Shown in pieces: positions 36,502 through 44,627 of a stretch of DNA of 64,000 bases. The stretch spans positions 124,001 through 188,000 of the forward strand of contig NZ_FUYM01000010.1 of assembly GCF_900167915.1 (NCBI RefSeq), given 5' to 3'. Every line of letters begins with the position of its first letter. The stretch's first letter is position 1. The notes under the pieces were generated by a model, which saw nothing but the letters and a program-made list of their open reading frames with translations, did not search any database and was not told where the DNA came from. The translations under genes were made by a program, and so were the position numbers. This DNA comes from Rhizorhabdus histidinilytica (GTDB taxonomy: Bacteria > Pseudomonadota > Alphaproteobacteria > Sphingomonadales > Sphingomonadaceae).

Positions 36502-37127
36502 GCGCCCTCTCGCGTATCGTGCAGCCGTGCGATCAGGCTGTTGAGCTCGCTGCGGACAGCTTGGCGGTTTGGTAGTTCCGAAAGAAAGTAGGAGCGGCGA
36601 ATTGTCTCGCCATCCGCAGGTTCTACCTCGACCCGCTCGACATACCCGCGCCGGAGCCGATTATTGATAATTCCAAGCGCTTTGGCGTAAGTTTCCGCGT
36701 CTGTGATCTTGAGCTGACGCTCAAACGCCTTAAGCATTTGAAGCAGCCGCTGGTACGGTGCTGCCAACCGGAATCGCCCATCATCGTCCGTCGTTCCGTA
36801 GAGATTCTCATCAGCAATTTCCGGAAAGCCGTTCTGGACGAGCCGCGCGGTCACGAGCTTGATCAGTTCAAGATAGTCATTGTCGTCCACGCGACGCTCC
36901 ACCCAAAAACCTGAGCTCAAGCCTAACCACGATCCGCAACTTGCCGCAATTAGCCTCTGACGGGCCGAAAAATTGTACGGGCTCGGCATCTTGCGCTGAT
37001 CCATCCTCAATAGTTGTAAGTAACGATACTCCCGCATTGCGATCTGGATCACGGTATCAAAAGATATTAAATGGACTTGTGCGCCTATTTCAGAATGGCT
37101 GAGTAGGTTTTGATAGGGAGCGCACAT
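36498..37127 (-). CDS. Hypothetical partner of the PD-(D/E)XK-like gene
   Basis: Up to 209 aa. The middle (LLQMLKAFERQLKITDAETY, then IINNRLRRGYVERVEVEPAD) suggests a winged-helix or helical fold, but no family is recognised. The outermost ATG (37127) overlaps the start codon of the divergent resolvase within the same CATG, so the true start is probably further in, for example ATG 37037. Coupled to the downstream nuclease-like gene by an ATGA overlap. Confidence 0.55.
   Translation of the reverse strand: MCAPYQNLLSHSEIGAQVHLISFDTVIQIAMREYRYLQLLRMDQRKMPSPYNFSARQRLIAASCGSWLGLSSGFWVERRVDDNDYLELIKLVTARLVQNGFPEIADENLYGTTDDDGRFRLAAPYQRLLQMLKAFERQLKITDAETYAKALGIINNRLRRGYVERVEVEPADGETIRRSYFLSELPNRQAVRSELNSLIARLHDTREGA
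37055..37115. promoter_or_regulatory. Inverted repeats upstream of the resolvase (candidate res/operator)
   Basis: TATCAAAA (37055-37062) and TTTTGATA (37108-37115) are perfect 8-bp inverted repeats 45 bp apart, just upstream of the resolvase start. Serine resolvases usually bind inverted subsites next to their own gene. This is consistent with a res site or operator but not proven. Confidence 0.35.
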
Positions 37128-37704
37128 GTCCCGGATAGCTTATTACCGTGTTTCATCTCGCGACCAGAGCATTGACGCTCAACGCGTCGAGCTTGGTGGC
37201 AACTTCGACAAGGAATTCGATGACAGCGATGTTAGCGGCCTGATCCCTGCTGCTGATCGCCCCGGCTTCGCCCAGCTCCTGAAATATGTGCGCGAGGGCG
37301 ATACCTTCCACGTCGCGGCTATCGATCGCCTCGGCCGCGATGCCCTCGACATCCAGGCCACCGTCCGCCGGCTCATCGAGATGGGCATCACCGTCCATGT
37401 CCACGGCCTCGGGGCGATCGGTCGGGGCGTTGGCGAGATTGTAGTCGCCGTCCTGGCTCAGGTGGCAGACATGGAGCGGCGTCGGATCGTCGAGCGCTGC
37501 GATAATGGCAGGGCCGCAGCCCGTGCGGCTTTAGCGGCGACCGGCAAAACTCATCAGGGCAAGCTCAGCCTGGGGCGCCCGAAGGCTGCTGACCCAATCC
37601 AAGTGGCCCAATGGCGGCGAGATAACAATGCTAGTCTCAGCCAGACCGTTACTCAGTTCGGGCTGTCCCGGGCAACCGTCGCCCGGTACTGCGCGAGTAT
37701 CTGA
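37126..37704 (+). CDS. Serine recombinase (resolvase/invertase family)
   Basis: 192 aa. N-terminal catalytic domain: MSRIAYYRVSSRDQ with the nucleophilic Ser at residue 10, AADRPGFAQLL, FHVAAIDRLGRDALD and MERRRIVERCDNGRAAA (E-helix); C-terminal HTH LSLGRPKAADPIQVAQWRRD, then SLSQTVTQFGLSRATVARYC. Size and layout match Tn3-type resolvases or plasmid/phage invertases. GGGAG lies 5 nt before the ATG. No transposase is adjacent, so it may be a dimer-resolution or mobility gene of the island. Confidence 0.92.
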   Translation: MSRIAYYRVSSRDQSIDAQRVELGGNFDKEFDDSDVSGLIPAADRPGFAQLLKYVREGDTFHVAAIDRLGRDALDIQATVRRLIEMGITVHVHGLGAIGRGVGEIVVAVLAQVADMERRRIVERCDNGRAAARAALAATGKTHQGKLSLGRPKAADPIQVAQWRRDNNASLSQTVTQFGLSRATVARYCASI

Positions 37705-37826
37705 GAATATAAAATCCCACCTACTCGAAGCATGTCCACCAATATCGGCTTATCGCTAGCGCTGAACATGTCTTATTCCGATTAGCTCAGTGAACCCTTT
37801 GCAGATAAAGTCAGGATCGACTGCAT

Positions 37827-38921
37827 TTGAATGGGGGTGTGGGCTTGAGCGACGAAATCAGAATTTCGGACAGACCTGTGCGATTCGCTCGGGCTACCTG
37901 TGCGCCAGGTTTCCGCGAAAAGAGGATCATATCATCAACACCTTGGGAATATGTATCGCTGTGGTTGCGGAAGCAGCACCTTGTGAATGCGGAGATATAT
38001 TGGAACCAAGCCCGCAATTTTTTTGATGCTGCAAGGGATCTTCCAACAGAATCGGCCCCCCTTCCGCTGTACTACGCCTTCCTCAATGCAACGAAGACGC
38101 TGCTTGAAGCCAAAGGTGTGGCCTACAATCCGTATCACGGTGTTGCGGGTTTCGACATGCGAACCGCCGCCAACGGACGCATCCGCCTCGACAACGAAGG
38201 CATCAAGATTAAAGGTTCCGGAGTACTCCCTTCGCTCATCTCATATTTCGGCGAAATGGAGGCGGCGCGGACCTATGCTCTTGGCGATGTCCTTTCGAAC
38301 CTCGCATTCATTCATCGAGCTTATTCAGTTAGCTATTCAAGGAACGAGTTATTTCTCAGCATTGCTAATCCACGCTATGTCAGATCGGGTGTGGGGCAGG
38401 CACGCTTCGAAGCCGATCTGCCTATCGAGCACTGCCACGGGCAGACGGTTCGAACATTCCCCGCAGGCTATCGTAAACGAGAGCTGACCGAAGCTGAGTG
38501 GGAAGCGGCGTCCTTCGACAGCAGCCGGCACGTTATTGAGACGATAAATACGTTCGCTTGGTCTGGAGCGCGGAGGCCGACCGATGCCGATATCACATCT
38601 CTCTGTGCCTTCCATCGAGAGCTGCGCCTAGAGATCAACTACATCAGCGGGGAAAGACCAAACTGGTATCTCAAGCGCTATCTAGCCAATACGACCCGGA
38701 TCCAGCGTAACAATCTGACACTCATGTTCATGGCAATGCACCGCTTCAGCGAGATTGCGAGATACAAACCAGTTGAATTGAACCGCCTGCTAGAAGGCGG
38801 GAAAAACTGGTTAATCTATGAATTCGTCGAGGTCGCCCGCAATCAGTTCATCGACGAGATTGCAGCGGAGATCACCGGACACGAGATATCTCCGGCAGGC
38901 GTCCGCCAAAGCAGCTTCTAG
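37827..38921 (+). CDS. YaaC-like protein of unknown function
   Basis: Up to 364 aa. The N-terminal STPWEYVSLWLRKQHLVNAE and IYWNQARNFFDAARDLP, then YYAFLNATKTLLEAKG, resemble the YaaC family, helical proteins with no established role. The start is uncertain: TTG 37827 or the GTG and TTG codons shortly after it. It follows the resolvase by about 120 nt on the same strand and converges on a membrane-protein gene. Confidence 0.5.
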   Translation: MNGGVGLSDEIRISDRPVRFARATCAPGFREKRIISSTPWEYVSLWLRKQHLVNAEIYWNQARNFFDAARDLPTESAPLPLYYAFLNATKTLLEAKGVAYNPYHGVAGFDMRTAANGRIRLDNEGIKIKGSGVLPSLISYFGEMEAARTYALGDVLSNLAFIHRAYSVSYSRNELFLSIANPRYVRSGVGQARFEADLPIEHCHGQTVRTFPAGYRKRELTEAEWEAASFDSSRHVIETINTFAWSGARRPTDADITSLCAFHRELRLEINYISGERPNWYLKRYLANTTRIQRNNLTLMFMAMHRFSEIARYKPVELNRLLEGGKNWLIYEFVEVARNQFIDEIAAEITGHEISPAGVRQSSF

Positions 38922-39011
38922 CGCAAATAGGTCTGCCCCTGATCGTCGAACGAATTGGATCGGGTCGGACGCGGATATGGCACACGTGGACCGCAAAGGC
39001 AGCACTTAGAA

Positions 39012-40274
39012 CTACCTGACCCGATCTGCTGTGCCGTCAAATCCACAGCTCATACCGTGATGATTCATACATACTTCTTCTTCCTTGATCGATATCCTCT
39101 CTCCTTGCTTCCGCAGGCTCAGACGGCAGGCGCTCTCCTGATATGCCCCGTCTTCATGAGGTGCCTTCGCGATGATGATCGTGTTACCCTCTGGTGGGCT
39201 GACGACGGCATCTACGCTGCCGGCGCAGCGTTCACCTTCCATGCCAATCGAAATCGAGAGCCTGCCTTCGTCCGTGCGAACAATGTCGATCCTGCCGGTC
39301 GCACCATCGAAAGTGCCGTCATAACGCCCTGACCAATCGTTCGCCGGGGCTACCACCGCCGCCGTTGAGGTCTTCCTTGTGGGCAGTTCAGCGGTTTGGG
39401 CGTCGGGTTGGCCGGTATGCTCGATGACGATCTCCCGGTCGGGGGCAGCCTCTTGCGGATATGGCGACGGTCCACCGGTTACGAGGATAATCGGGATCGC
39501 AAAGATGATCGTGGTGACGCTGATGCGAGGCGCACGTCTGATCCAATGGGCAAGACGCGGGCCGTTAGCGAGCGGAATTATGCGGGCGATGGGCGAGACC
39601 AACGCGACGACAAGCGCAATGAAAAGGACGAGCGAGATAAACCGAAAGCTGACGCCGGGCAGCTCTATGAGATCGAACCCTTCGAGCCGCTGCCCTAGTC
39701 CGGTCGCGCCAACGAACAGCGAGAGTGCGATCGAATAACCCGTCATCTTGAGTAGAAATCTGAGATGCCGTCCCCAAGCGCTCCAGTCCGGCTCGTGGCT
39801 AAGCGTCGCATCAACATCTTGATCAGCCGCCGCCCCTGGCAGGCGCGAACTGGATGCATCTATCAACACGTGTTCATGCCTGCTGCCATCCCCCTCTGCG
39901 GAACTGGATGGGATCGCTCGGTCGGATCGTTCTCGGGCATGTTGTGAGGCAAGCACCGCTAGAGAGGGCAGATTGATCGACGACTGGATAGCATCGCAGA
40001 TGCGCTGAAACGCCACCTGCTGCGAACTGCGGAAGCCAACGACGTTGGGATGTATCAGCTTGTCCCAGCCTGGGTCCGCCTCTCCCAGAATACCGAACTT
40101 GATGAAGCCGGGCGAAAACATGCCCGCCCTCCTGAACTGCACCGAGGTGATGCTCGATAACGGGACCGACTTATCACCGCCCAGCCTAGAGCCAGCGGCA
40201 AAAAGCCCGGTCCGCTTGATGACGATATGGTGGTCGAACAGTTCGACCTCGCAGTTGATGCCACGCGCCTTCAC
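39012..40274 (-). CDS. Membrane protein with PH-like N-terminus and cysteine-rich C-terminal domain
   Basis: 420 aa. Residues 1-100 (VELFDHHIVIKRTGLFAAGS, SITSVQFRRAGMFSPGFIKF) resemble DUF4429/PH-like domains; residues about 165-260 contain three hydrophobic segments (LKMTGYSIALSLFVGATGLG, FISLVLFIALVVALVSPIAR, ISVTTIIFAIPIILVTGG); the C-terminal 110 residues hold four cysteines and could be extracytoplasmic. GTG start with AAGGGGGTGATC upstream. Function unknown; possibly a stress sensor or membrane effector (inference). Divergent from the XRE regulator. Confidence 0.6.
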   Translation of the reverse strand: MKARGINCEVELFDHHIVIKRTGLFAAGSRLGGDKSVPLSSITSVQFRRAGMFSPGFIKFGILGEADPGWDKLIHPNVVGFRSSQQVAFQRICDAIQSSINLPSLAVLASQHARERSDRAIPSSSAEGDGSRHEHVLIDASSSRLPGAAADQDVDATLSHEPDWSAWGRHLRFLLKMTGYSIALSLFVGATGLGQRLEGFDLIELPGVSFRFISLVLFIALVVALVSPIARIIPLANGPRLAHWIRRAPRISVTTIIFAIPIILVTGGPSPYPQEAAPDREIVIEHTGQPDAQTAELPTRKTSTAAVVAPANDWSGRYDGTFDGATGRIDIVRTDEGRLSISIGMEGERCAGSVDAVVSPPEGNTIIIAKAPHEDGAYQESACRLSLRKQGERISIKEEEVCMNHHGMSCGFDGTADRVR

Positions 40275-40366
40275 CGATCACCCCCTTTATCGACGCGCCG
40301 CCCACGCGCACCATTACATACTATAGTTGATAACGAGCTTTCCGATGAGCCGGCAAGTGTCGGCAC

Positions 40367-40579
40367 ATGGACATGCGCAAACTGGTCGGGGAAAACTTCG
40401 CCAGAATCCGGCAGCAGCAAGGGCTGACTCAGGAGCAGGTGTCCGAGCGATCCGGCTTCAGCCAGCAGTACATCAGCGGCTTGGAGCAGGGTAAACGCAA
40501 TCCCACGATCGTCACGCTCTATGAGCTGGCTCAGGCATTGGGCGTCACGCACTTGGATTTGGTCAGCCCGCAATCGTAG
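40367..40579 (+). CDS. XRE family HTH regulator
   Basis: 70 aa, a single Cro/CI-type HTH: VGENFARIRQQQGLTQEQVS, ERSGFSQQYISGLEQGKRNP and TIVTLYELAQALGV fill the whole protein. Stand-alone regulators of this size commonly control restriction genes or mobile-element functions. Start may be ATG 40367 or 40373. It diverges from the membrane protein gene and may repress it (inference). Confidence 0.88.
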   Translation: MDMRKLVGENFARIRQQQGLTQEQVSERSGFSQQYISGLEQGKRNPTIVTLYELAQALGVTHLDLVSPQS

Positions 40580-40771
40580 TGGATGAGCCACGGTCGGCGT
40601 CACGCTGGCCTCCATGCGACAATGTCGAAATCACTCTCGCCCCCCGGCCACGACTTCCAACGCCAGTTTGATGCTGGGAATGGACCGGATTCCTGGCCGT
40701 TGCGGAACCTGATCATAACCTGAGCTGCTGGCTCGACGGGGCACGGCCCGCCATCATGCTCGTGCCACATC

Positions 40772-41125
40772 TCAGTATTCCACCGAGAGCATGATCGTTA
40801 GCACGCGGCAGGTGACAGTTGGATCGGATGGATCGGGCGACCCGGTGTCCCAATCCACGCCGTAGTAGTCGATCTTCCAGAACGCCTCGTGATCGTCGAT
40901 CAGAACGCGGCCGAAGTCGTGCTCACGGAACGGATCGTTGCGATGATCAAAGGAGCCGAAGTCTCGGACGGCAATGAGGATGCGAGCAACCGTTCCGACG
41001 GATAGCGACCGAATGCCCTCGGTGAGCATTACCCTGCCGCCCTCGTGGCGCTTACGCAGGCGATCATTCAGCTCGCGGATGCGCGCTGTTTTGCAGGCGT
41101 GACTCTTCGTCCCTGGAATCTCCAT
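40772..41125 (-). CDS. DUF3768 family protein
   Basis: 117 aa. It matches the DUF3768 pattern along its full length: RIRELNDRLRKRHEGGRVML, SVGTVARILIAVRDFGSFDH, NDPFREHDFGRVLIDDHEAF, WKIDYYGVDWDTGSPDPSDP and CRVLTIMLSVEY. The family is frequent on alphaproteobacterial plasmids and islands; function unknown. AAGGAACAAAG precedes the ATG. It lies 44 nt downstream of the protease-like gene on the same strand. Confidence 0.85.
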   Translation of the reverse strand: MEIPGTKSHACKTARIRELNDRLRKRHEGGRVMLTEGIRSLSVGTVARILIAVRDFGSFDHRNDPFREHDFGRVLIDDHEAFWKIDYYGVDWDTGSPDPSDPTVTCRVLTIMLSVEY

Positions 41126-41169
41126 GGTCTTTGTTCCTTCGCGTTGTGTGGATGGCGCTGGAGCGCCGG

Positions 41170-41790
41170 CTATCCGCGTCGGCTCACAGCGATACGAGCA
41201 AGGGCCTTTGGCGGGATGCGGTAGAAACTCTCAGACCCCCGGCAGGACGTCTGTTTCAGGAAGCTCTGACCAGTGGAATCAAATAGGAAGACGCGAGTTG
41301 CCGTGATGCCTGCCGCGACGGTGAAATGGTCCACCCCTTTCGCCAGCCGGAGCAACACCGGCTTCCCCGCTGCCAAGCTCAATTCGATCCAAGCGAAAAC
41401 CTGCTCAACAGTCGGAACGGCATCGAATGTCGGTCGCTCGACTTCAATGGTCATGGATGAACCGGACGCCCGCTCAGCCATGCATTTAGCGATCTGATGC
41501 CAGCGCCGCGTACCCATTCCCGCATAGACAGCTTCTGGACCACCGCTCTTGCCATGGAGAAACCGGACGCCTGCCTCGAACAGCCTCTTACTACCCGCTC
41601 TGCTGAGTGGTGCAGTGGCATGGAGCGCCAACCTGATGGCATTCAGGGGACTCAGAATCCCGCAGAGCAAGTCTAGCTCACCTTGCCGCAACGGCTCGAT
41701 CTGATGGCGAGCGCCGATTTCCACTGCAGGAGGGCGAAGGGATGTCGAGGGTATCGTTGAGGTGATGCGACGTTTGCCGCTCACCCCCAT
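41170..41790 (-). CDS. Possible cysteine peptidase-like protein
   Basis: 206 aa. LDLLCGILSPLNAIRLALHA near residue 40, KGVDHFTVAAGI near 155 and RVFLFDSTGQSF near 170 place Cys, His and Asp in the order of a papain-like triad, and CGxxSxxNAxR resembles C39-type N-terminal motifs. No family is certain. No signal peptide. It forms a likely pair with the DUF3768 gene next to the integrase. It could be an effector or immunity-related enzyme of the island (inference). Confidence 0.45.
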   Translation of the reverse strand: MGVSGKRRITSTIPSTSLRPPAVEIGARHQIEPLRQGELDLLCGILSPLNAIRLALHATAPLSRAGSKRLFEAGVRFLHGKSGGPEAVYAGMGTRRWHQIAKCMAERASGSSMTIEVERPTFDAVPTVEQVFAWIELSLAAGKPVLLRLAKGVDHFTVAAGITATRVFLFDSTGQSFLKQTSCRGSESFYRIPPKALARIAVSRRG

Positions 41791-41874
41791 CGCCTAAAAG
41801 CGCCCCAGTGGCTCAAAACCCAACCTTTTCATATGGTTATACTAGCGGAACGAACTGAAAAATCAAGCGGATCG

Positions 41875-43104
41875 CTATTTCTTCGGCATTTCGGCCGCTT
41901 TCGTAGCTTTTTCGAACACAGCTTCTAGATGGGCTGCCCAAGCCGTGAACGCGTCAATTTTCTCATCCAGCCAGTCGTGCCGCTGATAGACTGCGGCAAC
42001 CCCTACCCGTGAGACGCCAACGTGGTTCAGGGCAGACTCTGTCACTTCAAATCGAATACCGAGCCGTTGAAAGTTGGTAGCCATCGTGCGTCGGAGATCG
42101 TGCAGGCGCCACGGGGCGAGAGGCTTCTTTGCGAGAACCTCTGCCCGCTTGTCGATCCGCTTCTTCCCGCGGGCATGAGCGGTGAATGGCCCTTTGCCGT
42201 TGGTCATGAACACTGCACCCGATCGAGGCCATTTTTCCCCTCGCGCCACGCGGTCTAGGACTTGGATCGCCAACTCGTTGAGCGGCACCACGTGCGCTAC
42301 ATTGTTCTTTGCTCGCTCCTTCGGCAGTCGCCACAGAGCCTCAGAGCGCTTGACCTCGGCCCAATCCATCTGGGTGACCTCCTCTCGGCGCTGACCAGTT
42401 GCCAGGAGCAGCCGAACGATCGGTCCGAAGAGCGAACCCGCATCGGCTGCTGCTGACCAGATGATGGCAATCTCCTCGTCGGTGAGCACGCGATCCCGTG
42501 CGGGTACGGGCGGAGGAACCTCCATCCCTTCGAACGGCGAGCGCTCTATATCGCCCCTGCCGACAGCCCAGCTGAAAAGGCGGCGAAGCACGGCGAACGC
42601 GTTACGCTTCAAGGCTGCCTGCTTTGGCGGAAGCCGGTCGAGGACATCGGTGATGTCACCTTTCCGAATCTGAGGCAGCGACTTCTTTTTGAGGTGGGGG
42701 ACGACGTGATTTTTCAATGTCCCGCTCACGAGTTTCCGCCAGCCTTCGCCTTCGCAGCTATCGATGAATTTCTCTGCATAGGCAGGGAAGGCTAGATCCA
42801 CCGCGATACGCCGCGCATCCGCAGCGGCCGCGACAGGATCAATTCCTTGTGCAACCACGCGCGCATACTGCTCGGCTCTCTCCCTGGCGTCGTTCGCATC
42901 CCAAGGGTTGCGATGTTCACCAATCGTGATGCGCCGCGTGGAGCCCTTTCGGCCGCCTAGCCTGAACTGATAAACGTAGGAGCGCTTACCTCCAGCAGAC
43001 ACCTTGACGCCGAACCCGCTGAGCTTCGTATCCCACAGGAACTCGTCTCGACCGGATGACGAAAGGCCGTCAACGACCGTTTGGGTGATCTTCCTAGCTT
43101 CCAC
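41875..43104 (-). CDS. Tyrosine recombinase/integrase of the island
   Basis: About 409 aa. N-terminal arm-binding type domain ARKITQTVVDGLSSS..LWDTKLSGFGVKVSAGGKRSYV; SAM-like core domain in the middle; catalytic residues in LLLATGQRREEVTQMDW (R), WRLHDLRRTMATNFQRLG (H-x-x-R) and GVAAVYQRHDW (Y). It inserts and excises the island. Start is GTG 43104 or 43107, after GGAGAGG; an ATG at 43137 would reach into the repeat region. Located at the extreme right end of the island, facing away from trmB. Confidence 0.93.
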   Translation of the reverse strand: MEARKITQTVVDGLSSSGRDEFLWDTKLSGFGVKVSAGGKRSYVYQFRLGGRKGSTRRITIGEHRNPWDANDARERAEQYARVVAQGIDPVAAAADARRIAVDLAFPAYAEKFIDSCEGEGWRKLVSGTLKNHVVPHLKKKSLPQIRKGDITDVLDRLPPKQAALKRNAFAVLRRLFSWAVGRGDIERSPFEGMEVPPPVPARDRVLTDEEIAIIWSAAADAGSLFGPIVRLLLATGQRREEVTQMDWAEVKRSEALWRLPKERAKNNVAHVVPLNELAIQVLDRVARGEKWPRSGAVFMTNGKGPFTAHARGKKRIDKRAEVLAKKPLAPWRLHDLRRTMATNFQRLGIRFEVTESALNHVGVSRVGVAAVYQRHDWLDEKIDAFTAWAAHLEAVFEKATKAAEMPKK

Positions 43105-43115
43105 CACGCCTCTCC

Positions 43116-43135
43116 AGCAAGCACGTAGTAAGCAC
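43116..43135. repeat. Right island repeat (candidate attachment or integrase arm site)
   Basis: AGCAAGCACGTAGTAAGCAC, 12 nt upstream of the integrase start, 18 of 20 identical to 21424-21443 in the same orientation. Confidence 0.5.
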
Positions 43136-43221
43136 ATTACGTAGGAACGTGGGTGATCGCAAGGTGATGAGGAGGACGAAAACCCTATAAAATATGGGCG
43201 TATCTGGTGAAGATGCCGACT

Positions 43222-43914
43222 CTATCGACGCCTGTAACGAAAATACCATACCTCGTGCCCCTTGGCGCGGGCTTTGGCTTCGTAGCGGGTTTCGGGCCAG
43301 TCGTCGGGGCGGACGAGGAAGTCGGACGGGTGCTCGCCCAGCCATTCGAAGTCGGGCGACCGGCCCATCACCATCATCGCCCAGCGGACGTAGACCGGGT
43401 GATCGGTACCGAAGCGGAACTCGCCGCCCGGCTTCATCTTGCGCGCGATCAGGCCGATCGGACCGGCGTTCATGAAGCGGCGCTTGGCGTGGCGCGCCTT
43501 GGGCCAGGGATCGGGGTGCAGCAGCCAGGCGCGGTCGAGCGAAGCATCGGGCAGCCGTTCGAGCACCTCGATCGCGTCGCCCATGTGGATGCGGACATTG
43601 GCGAGGCCGAGCTCGTCGATCTTCATCAGCGCGCCGACCACGCCGTCGAGAAAGGGCTCGCAGCCGATGAAGCCGTGGCCCTGCCGCTGGCTCGCCTGCC
43701 ACGCCATATGCTCGCCCTTGCCGAAGCCGATCTCCAGCTCGAGCGGACGCCCCTGCCCCTCGGCGTCGCCGAACAGTGTGGACGCGGTCAGCTCGCCCGC
43801 CTCGGGCACGGAGATTTCGGGCAACAGCCGCTCAACCAGCTCGGCCTGGCCCTGGCGCAGCTTGTGGCCCTGGCGCCGGCCATAGAGGCGGCGGATCGTC
43901 AAAGGATCGTTCAT
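43222..43914 (-). CDS. trmB: tRNA (guanine(46)-N7)-methyltransferase
   Basis: 230 aa. LEIGFGKGEHMAWQASQ (SAM-binding), GHGFIGCEPFLDGVVGAL, LYPDPWPK-type motif here LLHPDPWPKARHAKRRFMN, and FGTDHPVYVRWAM; all are typical of TrmB. It makes m7G46 in the variable loop of many tRNAs using SAM. It lies 10 nt downstream of the small methyltransferase gene and behind metK, a conserved order in sphingomonads. Its 3' end is the chromosomal neighbour of the island; the coding end looks intact. Confidence 0.95.
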   Translation of the reverse strand: MNDPLTIRRLYGRRQGHKLRQGQAELVERLLPEISVPEAGELTASTLFGDAEGQGRPLELEIGFGKGEHMAWQASQRQGHGFIGCEPFLDGVVGALMKIDELGLANVRIHMGDAIEVLERLPDASLDRAWLLHPDPWPKARHAKRRFMNAGPIGLIARKMKPGGEFRFGTDHPVYVRWAMMVMGRSPDFEWLGEHPSDFLVRPDDWPETRYEAKARAKGHEVWYFRYRRR

Positions 43915-43924
43915 CGGGAAACCA

Positions 43925-44494
43925 TCACTCGTCGACGCGGCTGATCTCGTAGACAGCGGCGGGCGGAAGGTTGCGGAGCGTGCTCGACAGGCGGCGGGCC
44001 TTCAGGCCGAGTCGGTCGAGCACCGGACGGCGGACCGGGCAGACCGGGCTGTAGCTGAACTGGTAGAAGCGGCCGCCGGGGCGCATCAGTCCGAAGCAGC
44101 CCGCCATGATCTTCATCTGCTGCCCGGCGTTCATGCTGAGAATCGGCAGGCCCGAGATCGTCGCTCCGGCGAGGTCGCCGTCGAACAGCGCACGGTGCCG
44201 CCGCACCCGCGCCGCATCGCCGCGCAGGATGCGGGCCTGGGGGAAACGGGTTTCGAGCAGCCGGGCGAAATCGGCTTCGTTCTCGACGAGGACGAGGTCA
44301 GACTGCTGGAGGCCGCGTTCGAGCAGCGCCTTGGTGAAGACGCCGGTGCCGGGGCCCAGCTCGATCACGGGGGCCATGTCGGGGGTGATCTCCGCAGTGA
44401 TCAGCCGGGCGAGCGACGGACCCGACGGCGCCACCGCCGCGATGCCGAGCGGATCCTTCGCCCAGGCACGCAGGAAGGCCGCGAGATCAGACAT
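43925..44494 (-). CDS. SAM-dependent methyltransferase (phospholipid N-methyltransferase-like)
   Basis: 189 aa. MAPVIELGPGTGVFTKALLE near residue 40 is a class I SAM-binding motif; DLVLVENEADFARLL, ISGLPILSMN and PGGRFYQFSYSPVCPVRRP follow. The pattern is that of PmtA-type phospholipid methyltransferases or KsgA-related proteins; the substrate cannot be decided from sequence. ATG 44494 is chosen (GGAG at 5-9 nt); an open frame that extends upstream into metK is not coding. Sits between metK and trmB, three SAM-related genes in a row. Confidence 0.8.
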   Translation of the reverse strand: MSDLAAFLRAWAKDPLGIAAVAPSGPSLARLITAEITPDMAPVIELGPGTGVFTKALLERGLQQSDLVLVENEADFARLLETRFPQARILRGDAARVRRHRALFDGDLAGATISGLPILSMNAGQQMKIMAGCFGLMRPGGRFYQFSYSPVCPVRRPVLDRLGLKARRLSSTLRNLPPAAVYEISRVDE

Positions 44495-44627
44495 GGGCGC
44501 TCCGCTCGACGTCACGCCGATGCCCCTAGGCCCATTTGCCGCCGGGTGGAAGCACCTGACCGTCGGGACATCACGAAAAGCAGTCCTGGCGCCCCGCACG
44601 GATTCGTCCGCGGAGCCCGTTCCCGGA

